From Paucimonas sp. (GTDB lineage: Bacteria > Pseudomonadota > Gammaproteobacteria > Burkholderiales > Burkholderiaceae_D), in assembly GCA_028292545.1 (NCBI GenBank), contig JAQGMC010000065.1, forward strand, positions 1 through 32,464: 32,464 nt of DNA. The letters run 5' to 3'. Shown piece after piece: positions 7,970 to 15,648 of this stretch (within the stretch, counting starts at the first letter, position 1; every line of letters begins with the position of its first letter). Under the pieces are notes generated by a model. It saw only the letters and a list, made by a program, of their open reading frames with translations. It searched no databases and was not told where the DNA came from. Made by a program: the position numbers and the translations under genes.

Positions 7970-8980
7970 ATGCACACCATACAAATGAGCATTTACGTGC
8001 TCGGTTTCCTGGTTTTACTTGCACTGCTGTTCGATTTCATGAATGGCTTCCATGATGCGGCGAATGCGATTGCTACCGTCGTGTCGACCGGCGTACTGAA
8101 GCCACACCAGGCAGTGGCGCTGGCTGCATTCTTCAACTTCGTCGCCATCCTGGTGTTCCATGTGAAGGTTGCCGCAACAGTGGGCAAGGGCACGGTCGAT
8201 CCCGCAATTGTCGATCACTATGTGATCTTTGGCGCCTTGATTGGCGCCATCGCGTGGAACCTGATCACTTGGTATTACGGCATACCGTCTTCATCCTCGC
8301 ATGCACTGATCGGTGGCCTGGTTGGCGCCGCTGTCGCCAAGGCCGGCACCGGTTCACTGGTGGCGAGCGGCTTGATCAAGACCATCCTGTTCATCGTGCT
8401 GTCACCGCTGATGGGTTTCATTTTCGGCTCGATCCTGATGGTGATTGTGTCGTGGGCTTTCGTGCGGTCCACGCCGACCCGGGTCGACAAGTGGTTCCGG
8501 CGCTTGCAACTCGTATCGGCGTCGATGTATAGCCTGGGCCACGGCGGCAATGACGCGCAAAAAACCATGGGCATCATCTGGATGTTGCTGATTGCCGGCG
8601 GCTATACCGCCAGCACGGATGCCTATCCGCCGCTGTGGGTGATCGTCAGCTGTTATTGCGCAATCGGCCTGGGCACCCTGTTCGGCGGCTGGCGCATCGT
8701 CAAGACGATGGGACAGAAGATCACCAAGCTCAAGCCGGTTGGCGGTTTTTGTGCCGAAACCGGCGGCGCCATCACGCTCTTCACGGCCACGGCGCTGGGC
8801 GTGCCCGTGTCGACCACGCATACGATCACGGGCGCCATCGTCGGCGTCGGTGCTTCGCGCAAAATGTCGGCGGTGCGCTGGGGCGTGGCCGGCAATATCG
8901 TCTGGGCCTGGATATTCACGATACCGGCCTCGGCCTTCATGGCGGCGATCGCCTGGTGGGTCGGCACCTCATTGTTCTGA
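7970..8980 (+). CDS. pit: Low-affinity inorganic phosphate transporter, Pit family
   Basis: Inner-membrane carrier (336 aa) taking up metal-phosphate with protons. The family's two signature repeats are present in inverted halves: FDFMNGFHDAANAIATVVSTGVL (21-43) and SLGHGGNDAQKTMGIIWML (188-206). About ten hydrophobic segments can be drawn, with a cytoplasmic loop around STPTRVDKWFRR (167-178). SSSSHALIGGLVGA and STTHTITGAIVGVG are the paired re-entrant-type motifs. Length is short of E. coli PitA (about 500 aa) but normal for this shorter subgroup, which regularly pairs with DUF47. It follows the DUF47 gene directly. Confidence 0.95.
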   Translation: MHTIQMSIYVLGFLVLLALLFDFMNGFHDAANAIATVVSTGVLKPHQAVALAAFFNFVAILVFHVKVAATVGKGTVDPAIVDHYVIFGALIGAIAWNLITWYYGIPSSSSHALIGGLVGAAVAKAGTGSLVASGLIKTILFIVLSPLMGFIFGSILMVIVSWAFVRSTPTRVDKWFRRLQLVSASMYSLGHGGNDAQKTMGIIWMLLIAGGYTASTDAYPPLWVIVSCYCAIGLGTLFGGWRIVKTMGQKITKLKPVGGFCAETGGAITLFTATALGVPVSTTHTITGAIVGVGASRKMSAVRWGVAGNIVWAWIFTIPASAFMAAIAWWVGTSLF

Positions 8981-9136
8981 ACCGGGTCTGGCTCGCCGAA
9001 CCGGTGCGGCCAGGCTTTCACTGAAGCAGTTGCGCCGCATGCTTGCGCCAGGTCAGGCGCAAGCGTGCCGGCATGAACCAGTTGCTTTGCATTGGTACGC
9101 AGGAGACTTCCTGCCAACCCGATTGCAAGGAGCATC

Positions 9137-10060
9137 ATGCAAGCAACCCGATTTCCTTCCTTTCCCCGCTTCGCGTACACCACAGTCTCCGGCAGTGCAT
9201 TGCGGGTGGTGACGCAGCTTGATGCTGACGTCATCGCGGCAATCCAGGTCAGCCCGCAACATGGCGATTCGTGTGGGCGATTGGCCAACATGGCCGCCAT
9301 GCATTGTCCGGTCATGCAGGCGGTGACACCGTGCTGGGTCGGGGCGCAGATTGTTGTTCATACCGAGCGCGGCGCCTGGCTGCTGGGGTCTGTCGATATG
9401 GGTTGCTATGCGGGCCATGCGCCGGATGGCCAGCGCTATCCGCCGCGATTGCAGTCTTGCATCGGTGGCCCGCCGCAGGCACCCACTTCCGCATTCACCA
9501 TCGAAACCGCGGCATCGGCATACCGGGAGCTATTGCCCCCGGAACTCCTGCGCGCCAACGGCGACACGCATGCCGCGCCGCCGATACTCGAAGCGCTGCA
9601 CGATGCGCTCAGCCAGCCGCAAGGCTGGAGCCCCGTCGTCGGCTTGCAACAACGGCCGTGGAAGGCGCCCGATGGCATTGAAGTGAAGAAGACCTTCCTC
9701 ACCGGGGTCAAGCATTTCCGGTGTAACGAGGCAGAGCGTCGGACCCTGGAGGACGCATTGTTCGCAGTTTCCGCGTTGTGCAGGAAGGCCGGCGCCGAAG
9801 CGCCGATCGAATGGCAATTCGTTCCCTTGCCCAAGCTGCTGCACTGCGCCTCCTTGTGGGCCGACCGCGACCTGGAAACAACGGCGCACGAAGCATGGCA
9901 AATGTACGGCGCCGATATCGCCTTGTGCACAAATTTGCGTTTGCTGGACACACTCAAAGCGGCCAGGGCCTTTGACGACCCCGGCGCCATGCAACTCGAT
10001 TTGTCGGGGCCGCGCGAATGCCTGGTGCTGCCCCGGCAGCGGGACGCTTTTTCCTGGTGA
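9137..10060 (+). CDS. Hypothetical protein, not recognised
   Basis: A 307-aa protein I cannot assign. The ATG at 9137 follows AAGGAG (9127-9132), a good ribosome site, which favours it over a TTG at 9092. No signal peptide, membrane segment or catalytic motif stands out. The first half has several Cys and His residues in spaced pairs (GDSCGRL, MHCPVMQ, TPCWVG, GCYAGH, LQSCIGG), which could bind metal or form disulfides but make no named motif. The second half is more helical (RTLEDALFAVSALCRKAG, HEAWQMYGADIALC). It lies between the Pit transporter and a convergent phoH. Codon use is GC-rich like the neighbours, so it is probably a real gene. Confidence 0.7.
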   Translation: MQATRFPSFPRFAYTTVSGSALRVVTQLDADVIAAIQVSPQHGDSCGRLANMAAMHCPVMQAVTPCWVGAQIVVHTERGAWLLGSVDMGCYAGHAPDGQRYPPRLQSCIGGPPQAPTSAFTIETAASAYRELLPPELLRANGDTHAAPPILEALHDALSQPQGWSPVVGLQQRPWKAPDGIEVKKTFLTGVKHFRCNEAERRTLEDALFAVSALCRKAGAEAPIEWQFVPLPKLLHCASLWADRDLETTAHEAWQMYGADIALCTNLRLLDTLKAARAFDDPGAMQLDLSGPRECLVLPRQRDAFSW

Positions 10061-10070
10061 TGCGAAATGC

Positions 10071-10095
10071 CGGCCCGGACCGGCTGTCCGGGCCG
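10071..10095. terminator. Hairpin between convergent genes, possible bidirectional terminator
   Basis: CGGCCCGGA (10071-10079) pairs perfectly with TCCGGGCCG (10087-10095) over a 7-base loop. It fills the 40-base gap between the stop of the 9137 gene and the stop of phoH. Neither side has a strong T tract, so function as a factor-independent terminator is uncertain. Confidence 0.45.
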
Positions 10096-10100
10096 ACGCT

Positions 10101-11831
10101 TTACAGCACGTCGCTTGCGTGGTCTGCCAGGCGCGAGCGTTCGCCGCGTGCCAGCGTGATGTGGCCGCTATGGGCCCATCCCTTGAACCGGTCCACGACA
10201 TAAGTCAGCCCGCTCGATCCCTCGGTCAGGTAAGGCGTATCGATCTGCGCGATATTGCCCAGGCAAACGATCTTGGTGCCCGGACCTGCGCGCGTGACCA
10301 GGGTTTTCATCTGCTTGGGCGTCAGGTTCTGCGCTTCATCGACGATCAGGTAACGATTGACGAAGGTACGGCCGCGCATGAAATTCAAGGACTTGATCTT
10401 GATGCGGGAGCGGATCAAGTCCTGGGTGGCAGCGCGGCCCCAGTCGCCCGCGTCGGAATCGGACTTGTTGAGCACTTCCAGGTTGTCGTCCAGCGCACCC
10501 ATCCAGGGCGACATTTTTTCTTCTTCAGTGCCGGGCAAAAAGCCGATGTCCTCGCCCACCGGCACGGTGACGCGGGTGACGATGATCTCGTTGTAGATCT
10601 TCGTTTCCAGCACTTGCGCCAGGCCCGCTGCCAGCGCCAGCAACGTCTTGCCGGTGCCGGCCTGGCCCAGCAGCGTCACAAAGTCGCATTCCGGATCCAT
10701 CAGCAAGTTGAGCGCGAAATTCTGTTCGCGGTTGCGCGCCGTGACGCCCCATACGTTGTGGCGCGCGTGGGTATAGTCGCGCAAGGTGCGCAGCACCGCT
10801 GTTTTGCCATTGATCTGCGTGACTTGCCCATAGAAAGAAGCCTCGCCGCCGCCTGGTTCGTGGAAGACGAACTGGTTCACCAGCATTGCCGCCACCAGCG
10901 GCCCGGTCACGCGGTAATAGGTATAGCTGTTGCCGTTGCGGCTTTCCTGCCACGACTCCATGCCGCGGCCATGTTTGTTCCAGAAGTCATTGGGCAACTG
11001 CAGGATGCCGGAATACAGCAGGTCCGTGTCTTCCAGCACATGGTCGTTGAAATATTCCTCGGCCGGCAGCGCCATCGCGCGTGCCTTGATGCGCATGTTG
11101 ATATCTTTGGATACCAGCACCACCGCGCGGTCCATGTGCTGCGACTGCAGCGATCGCACCACGGCAAGTATCTGGTTGTCGGCCTTGCCCTGCGGTAGTC
11201 CCTCCGGCAGTTCGGCGGTTTGCAGGCTGGTCTGGAAGAACAAACGGCCGCGCGCATCTTTGTTGCCGAGTTTGGACAGCGGTATGCCCTGGTCGATTTC
11301 ATGGTCGTCGATGTCGGCCACCAGCGCATCGAGCGTGCGCGATACCTGGCGCGCATTGCGCGCCACTTCGGACATGCCCTTCTTGTGGTTGTCGAGTTCT
11401 TCCAGCGTCATCATCGGCAGGTAGACGTCATGTTCCTCGAAACGAAATAGTGACGTCGGGTCATGCATCAGCACATTCGTATCGAGCACGAACAGCTTGC
11501 TGATGCCAGCCTTGTCGGCGGCGCGGCTGAGATGCGACTTGGCGCGCGTATCCACGGCCTTGAGCTGCTTGGCTGCGCGCGTGCTTTCGGCCGCCGGGGT
11601 GGTGACGCGTGCGACCGCGGGCGTAACGGCCGGTGTCGCGGCGGGTGCTTCCAGGATGGCGGCAACTGTGGGCTTGGTGCGGCTGCGCGGTGCTGGTGCA
11701 GTGGCAACCGGCGGCGGGGGAGTTTCGATCAGCGCGATGGTGGGTTTGACCGGTTTGCCTTTTTCCGCCCTTGGGTACTCGCTCGGAGAAAGAATGACAG
11801 CGGGTTTGGCGGGCATTTTTGGCAGGGGCAT
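10101..11831 (-). CDS. PIN-PhoH fusion ATPase (PhoH2-type)
   Basis: A 576-aa protein joining a PIN ribonuclease domain to a PhoH ATPase; characterised PhoH2 proteins are RNA helicase/RNases. Residues 1-105 are a Pro/Ala/Thr-rich, probably disordered leader. The PIN domain follows (LFVLDTNVLMHD with D117; TLEELDNHKKG, 142-152; D218 in GKADNQ; SKDINMRIKA, 241-250). The PhoH domain has Walker A GQAGTGKT (389-396) and Walker B YLIVDEAQNLTP (494-505), then GLTYVVDRFKG near the end. The ATG at 11831 has GAGGA four bases upstream. A stretch with six 15-bp tandem repeats lies 70-160 bases upstream, where its promoter should be. It is often next to bcp in relatives (recalled, not checked). Confidence 0.93.
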   Translation of the reverse strand: MPLPKMPAKPAVILSPSEYPRAEKGKPVKPTIALIETPPPPVATAPAPRSRTKPTVAAILEAPAATPAVTPAVARVTTPAAESTRAAKQLKAVDTRAKSHLSRAADKAGISKLFVLDTNVLMHDPTSLFRFEEHDVYLPMMTLEELDNHKKGMSEVARNARQVSRTLDALVADIDDHEIDQGIPLSKLGNKDARGRLFFQTSLQTAELPEGLPQGKADNQILAVVRSLQSQHMDRAVVLVSKDINMRIKARAMALPAEEYFNDHVLEDTDLLYSGILQLPNDFWNKHGRGMESWQESRNGNSYTYYRVTGPLVAAMLVNQFVFHEPGGGEASFYGQVTQINGKTAVLRTLRDYTHARHNVWGVTARNREQNFALNLLMDPECDFVTLLGQAGTGKTLLALAAGLAQVLETKIYNEIIVTRVTVPVGEDIGFLPGTEEEKMSPWMGALDDNLEVLNKSDSDAGDWGRAATQDLIRSRIKIKSLNFMRGRTFVNRYLIVDEAQNLTPKQMKTLVTRAGPGTKIVCLGNIAQIDTPYLTEGSSGLTYVVDRFKGWAHSGHITLARGERSRLADHASDVL

Positions 11832-11902
11832 CAGTTCCTCGATCTAGGTATGCCTGGGCGGCCGGCGGCGCGGCCAGGCGGTTGCGCAAAGGCTGGGAAA
11901 AT

Positions 11903-11992
11903 AACTGGGTAAATCGCAACTGGGTAAATCGCGGCTGGGTAGATTGCGGCTGGGTAGATTGCGGCTGGTTGGATAGCGGCTGGTTGGATCGC
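11903..11992. repeat. 15-bp tandem repeat, six copies, in the 315-base phoH-bcp gap
   Basis: Six contiguous 15-bp units: two of AACTGGGTAAATCGC (11903-11932), two of GGCTGGGTAGATTGC (11933-11962), and two related units, GGCTGGTTGGATAGC (11963-11977) and GGCTGGTTGGATCGC (11978-11992). The pairwise pattern suggests stepwise duplication. The rest of the 11832-12146 gap holds the phoH ribosome site, the bcp terminator and no convincing gene. The unit is a multiple of three, so several frames stay open by chance (pentapeptide-periodic translations), but none has a good start or ribosome site. Confidence 0.92.
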
Positions 11993-12056
11993 GGCGAAGT
12001 AAAACCTGGGACAGGGCGTGAAACAAGGTGTGGGAAAACCCGGCGCGGAGAAATGC

Positions 12057-12103
12057 AAAAAGCCGTTTATCGAAAAGGATCGGCTCCTTTTCCATAAACG
12101 GCT
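12057..12103 (-). terminator. Intrinsic terminator of bcp (and of the upstream arn operon)
   Basis: Two 19-base arms (12061-12079 and 12085-12103) pair with one mismatch around a 5-base loop. On the minus strand the stem is followed by TTTTT (12061-12057). It starts 44 bases after the bcp stop. The stem is unusually long for a terminator. Confidence 0.88.
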
Positions 12104-12146
12104 TGCTGCAAGAATTTCTGTTTGAATTCAAAGACGTTTCGCAGGC

Positions 12147-12617
12147 TCAGTCAATAGACTTCGCAAACTCGAGCACTTCGTCAACATGCCCGGGAACCTT
12201 CACTCCACGCCATTCTTTCACCAATGTGCCGGAGGCGTCAATGACAAAAGTCGAACGTTCGACGCCGCGCACTTTTTTGCCATACATGCTCTTGGTCTTC
12301 ATCACGTCGAACAGGTTGCACAGCGTTTCATCCGGATCGGAAATCAGTTCGAAAGGCATTTCCAGCTTGGCTTTGAAGCCTTCATGCGAACGCAGGCTGT
12401 CGCGACTGATCCCGAATATTTCGGTATTGGCCTCAAGGAATTCAGGATGCAAGTCGCGGAACCGCAAGCTTTCAGTGGTGCATCCGGGTGTGTTGTCCTT
12501 CGGATAAAAGTACAGCACGAGGTTTTTCCCGCGGTAGTCAGACAGCGTAAAAGTCTGCTCACCCGTCATTTGCGCGGTGAAGTCAGGTACGGTTTCGGAA
12601 ACGGCTGGGCTCGGCAA
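12147..12617 (-). CDS. bcp: Thiol peroxidase Bcp / PrxQ peroxiredoxin
   Basis: Cytoplasmic peroxiredoxin (156 aa) reducing hydrogen peroxide and organic hydroperoxides. The thioredoxin-fold core NLVLYFYPKDNTPGCTTES contains the peroxidatic Cys46 with the family's Thr43-Pro44. The GCTTEXC pattern of two-cysteine Bcp proteins is broken: the residue five after Cys46 is Leu, not Cys. Only Cys100 (DETLCNLF) remains as a possible resolving partner, so this may be a one-Cys or atypical form. GVERSTFVIDASG is the conserved strand near the C-terminus. It starts 46 bases after arnD with no terminator between, so it may be the last gene of the arn transcript. Confidence 0.95.
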   Translation of the reverse strand: MPSPAVSETVPDFTAQMTGEQTFTLSDYRGKNLVLYFYPKDNTPGCTTESLRFRDLHPEFLEANTEIFGISRDSLRSHEGFKAKLEMPFELISDPDETLCNLFDVMKTKSMYGKKVRGVERSTFVIDASGTLVKEWRGVKVPGHVDEVLEFAKSID

Positions 12618-12663
12618 GGTTTACTCCAGGTTTTGTTTTTATCGGTTGCGGCAGCGCGTGCTT

Positions 12664-13599
12664 TCAGGCGAGGACCAGTTCTCCCGAGCGGCCGGGCAGT
12701 TCACCCCATTGGAGCGCACGCACTGGCAGTTGGGCCGGGTCAAGCGTCTGGTGGTACCGGGCCATGGAGGCCAGCGTGTAACCTTGGGAACGCCATCCGG
12801 AAAGCAACTTGTCGAAGATGGGGGCAAGCTTCTGGCCTTCAAGTTCCGCATGCAGCGTATAGACGTGGTCGCGCGGCGCGGCGCTCAGTTCAAGCAGGAA
12901 ATCGGCTACGTTGCCGGTGGTGAGCGCGCGGCCAGCAACGCTGCGGCCCAGTAATTCATCCAGTGTAGGAAGGGTCGTGGGCATTTGCAGGCACTGCATG
13001 ATGGCTTGGCCTGCACGCAGCCGGTAGGGGCCGGCATCTGCGCGCGCCAGGCTGCCATCCTCGCGCAGCAGTTCGCGGCTGTCGGACGAATAAGCGATGC
13101 CCAGCGCGTCGAGCCGGGCAAACGCGTGTTCATTCATTTGCCAGCCAGCCGCGCCGTGGGTTGCGGGCGCGGCACCAAAGATTTCTTCAAAGCGCTGCCA
13201 GCTTTTTTGCATCGTGGCGCTGGTCCAGGCGGCATCCCGCTTGCGCACATTGTCTTGCCACACTACGTGGTCCCAGGTGTGCACGCCGCATTCGAAGCCG
13301 GCGTCACGCACGGCACGCATGGCTGCAGCGCCGCGCCGGCCAATGTCGGGAGCCGGCAGCAATACCCCATACGACAGGGTCTTCAAACCGTAATGCTCAA
13401 GTACTGAAGTACGCGAAACCTTGCTGAAGAAGCCGGGGCGGAAAGCGCGCTTCAAGGCCCAGCCGGTATGATCCGGCCCGAGCGAAAACAGGAAGCTGGC
13501 CTGGGCGCCGTGCCGCTGCAGCAGGCGCACCAGCGCCGGCACGCCTTCGAGCGTGCCGCGGCAAGTGTCGACATCGATCTTCAGTACAAGCAGCGGCAC
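12664..13599 (-). CDS. arnD: 4-deoxy-4-formamido-L-arabinose-phosphoundecaprenol deformylase ArnD
   Basis: Polysaccharide-deacetylase-fold metalloenzyme (311 aa) that removes the formyl group from undecaprenyl-phosphate-Ara4FN, giving the lipid-linked Ara4N donor. KIDVDTCRGTLEGVPAL (7-23) with Asp9 and Asp11, and GVHTWDHVVWQ (105-115) with His107 and His111, supply the expected catalytic and metal ligands. ASFLFSLGPDHTG and the late HAELEG motif also match ArnD. It starts with GTG at 13599, nine bases after the decarboxylase stop, in the arn operon. Confidence 0.93.
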   Translation of the reverse strand: MPLLVLKIDVDTCRGTLEGVPALVRLLQRHGAQASFLFSLGPDHTGWALKRAFRPGFFSKVSRTSVLEHYGLKTLSYGVLLPAPDIGRRGAAAMRAVRDAGFECGVHTWDHVVWQDNVRKRDAAWTSATMQKSWQRFEEIFGAAPATHGAAGWQMNEHAFARLDALGIAYSSDSRELLREDGSLARADAGPYRLRAGQAIMQCLQMPTTLPTLDELLGRSVAGRALTTGNVADFLLELSAAPRDHVYTLHAELEGQKLAPIFDKLLSGWRSQGYTLASMARYHQTLDPAQLPVRALQWGELPGRSGELVLA

Positions 13600-13608
13600 G
13601 GCCGGTGC

Positions 13609-14664
13609 TCAGTCCATCAGCGCGCGGGCCTCGACAACCTGGCTGCGATACGCGTCGAAAATGCGGGCCAGCGTGTCGGCCATGCCCGTGGTTGGTTTCC
13701 AGTTCAACTCTTCGCAAGTGTCGGTGATTTTCGGCACCCGGTTCTGCACATCCTGATAACCGGTGCCATAGTAGGCAGCCGACGTGGTTTCAATCAGCTG
13801 GACCTTGCGCGCTGAATCGGCGTATTCCGGATATTCGGCAGCCAGCTTCAGCATCATTTTCGCCAGTTCGCGGATCGAATAATTATTAGTCGGGTTGCCG
13901 ATGTTGTAGATTTTGCCGCTGGCGACATTGCCTTCGTTGGCGATGATTTTCATCAGCGCGTCGATGCCGTCGTCAATATAGGTGAAGGCGCGCTTTTGCT
14001 GTCCGCCGTCGACCAGCGAAATATTTTCGCCGCGCACGATATGGCCGAAAAACTGGGTGACGACGCGCGAACTGCCTTCCTTGGGCGTGTGGATCGAATC
14101 CAGGCCGGCGCCAATCCAGTTGAAGGGGCGAAACAGCGTGAAATTGAGTCCTTCCTCCATGCCATAACCCCAGATCACGCGATCCATCAATTGCTTGGCG
14201 CAGGAATAAATCCAGCGCGGCTTGTTGATGGGGCCGCAGATCAGTTCCGACTGTTCCGGGTCGAATTCCTCGTCATGGCACATGCCATACACTTCAGACG
14301 TGGAGGGAAAGACCAGGTGCTTGCCGTACTTCGCAGCCGAGCGGACGATGGGCAGGTTGGCCTCGAAATCCAGCTCGAATACGCGCAGCGGCTTCTTTAC
14401 GTAAGTCGAGGGCGTGGCAATCGCCACCAGCGGCAGGATCACGTCGCATTTCTTGACGTGGTACTCGACCCACTCCTTGTTGATCGTGATGTCGCCTTCG
14501 AAGAAGTGCATGCGCGATTTATATGCCTTATTTTCCAGCAGGTCCGTGATGCGGTCCGTCATCATGTCCATGCCATACACATGCCAGTCGGTGGTATCGA
14601 GGATGCGTTGCGACAGGTGATGGCCGATGAAGCCGTTGACGCCGAGGATGAGGACTTTTTTCAT
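13609..14664 (-). CDS. UDP-glucuronate decarboxylase (ArnA dehydrogenase-domain homologue, stand-alone)
   Basis: Extended short-chain dehydrogenase (351 aa) equivalent to the C-terminal half of E. coli ArnA, which oxidises and decarboxylates UDP-glucuronate to UDP-4-keto-pentose with NAD. It has the Rossmann motif GVNGFIG (8-14), PSTSEVYG (120-127) with catalytic Ser/Glu, and YSCAK (153-157). Here it is its own gene, not fused to the formyltransferase. I chose ATG 14664 (MKKVLILG), where homology begins; a GTG at 14730 would add 22 poorly conserved residues. The 72-base gap to the formyltransferase stop contains a 6-bp hairpin (GTCCGG...CCGGAC). It lies between the formyltransferase gene and arnD. 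Confidence 0.93.
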   Translation of the reverse strand: MKKVLILGVNGFIGHHLSQRILDTTDWHVYGMDMMTDRITDLLENKAYKSRMHFFEGDITINKEWVEYHVKKCDVILPLVAIATPSTYVKKPLRVFELDFEANLPIVRSAAKYGKHLVFPSTSEVYGMCHDEEFDPEQSELICGPINKPRWIYSCAKQLMDRVIWGYGMEEGLNFTLFRPFNWIGAGLDSIHTPKEGSSRVVTQFFGHIVRGENISLVDGGQQKRAFTYIDDGIDALMKIIANEGNVASGKIYNIGNPTNNYSIRELAKMMLKLAAEYPEYADSARKVQLIETTSAAYYGTGYQDVQNRVPKITDTCEELNWKPTTGMADTLARIFDAYRSQVVEARALMD

Positions 14665-14736
14665 AGGAGAAGAGTGGGATGAGGGTTGTTCTTGCAGCGG
14701 GCTGTCCGGTTCGCTGGGCCGGACTGGCACGCGACA

Positions 14737-15648
14737 TCAGCGCACGATTGCGGCGTCCAGTATCGTGGCCAGGGTCGACGGCAGGACGGGCTTGCCATTT
14801 TCCAGCAATTGCTGGATTGCCAACGCGCGGCCATCGCCGCAGATGCCAAAAATTGAATTATCCACTACAGCCAAGCCCGGCGGCAAATCGGCCGGTGCCT
14901 GGCCGGCCAGGCGTGCGCGGCCAATCACAAAGGTGTGGCCGCCCGCGACGGTGAAAGCGCCGGGGTAGGGCGGGGCCACGGCGCGATGCAGGTTATACAC
15001 GTCGGCGGCATTACGCTGCCAGTCGATGCGCCCATCCTCGGGCTTGCGCCCGCTGAAATAACTGCCCTGGGACAAGTCGTTGGGCAGGCGTGGCGCGCGG
15101 CCTGCACACAGGGCGGGCAGCGCCTGCCACAGCGTTTGTTCCGCCGCGACCGTGCATTTGCCAAACACTTCGAAAGCAGTGTCGTCGGGCAGGATGGGGA
15201 CTGCAGTCTGGGCAATGATGGCGCCGGCGTCGGGTTTGGCTGTCATTTCATGCAGCGTGGCGCCAGTTTCGGTTTCCCCGTGCAGCACGGCCCAGTTCAC
15301 CGGCACCCGGCCGCGGTAGCGCGGCAGCAGCGAGCCATGCATGTTGTAGGCGCCTTCACGCGCCAGGCCCAGCAAGGCTGCCGGAATCATGTGGCGATAG
15401 TAGAAACTGAATATGAAGCGCGGCCCGATGGCGGCAATGCGTTCCCACAGCGCAGGGTCCGCCGGGCTGTCCGGCGTCACGAAGGGCAAACCGTGTTCCT
15501 CGCACAGCGCGGCAACCGATTCAAACCAGATGGTCTCGGCCGGATTGTCCTGGTGCGTCACCACCAGCGCCACGTCAACGCCGCGCGCCAGCAAGACCTT
15601 CAGGCAGCGGACGCCGACATTGTGATAGGCGAAGACAACGGCCTGCAT
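14737..15648 (-). CDS. UDP-4-amino-4-deoxy-L-arabinose formyltransferase (ArnA N-terminal homologue, stand-alone)
   Basis: Folate-dependent formyltransferase (303 aa) that N-formylates UDP-Ara4N before lipid transfer. It corresponds to the N-terminal half of E. coli ArnA. Asn102, His104 and Asp140 (MHGSLLPRYRGR, KPDAGAII) fall at the same numbers as the catalytic residues of E. coli ArnA. The fold runs MQAVVFAYHNVGVRCLKVLL to a C-terminal domain ending LDAAIVR, then stops, so the enzyme is naturally separate. The ATG overlaps the arnC stop by one base (TGATG), indicating translational coupling. A TTG one codon upstream is possible but unlikely. Confidence 0.94.
   Translation of the reverse strand: MQAVVFAYHNVGVRCLKVLLARGVDVALVVTHQDNPAETIWFESVAALCEEHGLPFVTPDSPADPALWERIAAIGPRFIFSFYYRHMIPAALLGLAREGAYNMHGSLLPRYRGRVPVNWAVLHGETETGATLHEMTAKPDAGAIIAQTAVPILPDDTAFEVFGKCTVAAEQTLWQALPALCAGRAPRLPNDLSQGSYFSGRKPEDGRIDWQRNAADVYNLHRAVAPPYPGAFTVAGGHTFVIGRARLAGQAPADLPPGLAVVDNSIFGICGDGRALAIQQLLENGKPVLPSTLATILDAAIVR

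Noticed and set aside
11831..12131. Overlapping open frames with five-residue periodicity (AAIYP, WVDCG, NLPSR types) through the 15-bp repeat.
   Set aside because: All follow from a repeat whose unit is a multiple of three. None has a good start, ribosome site or recognisable fold, and they overlap the bcp terminator and phoH start.
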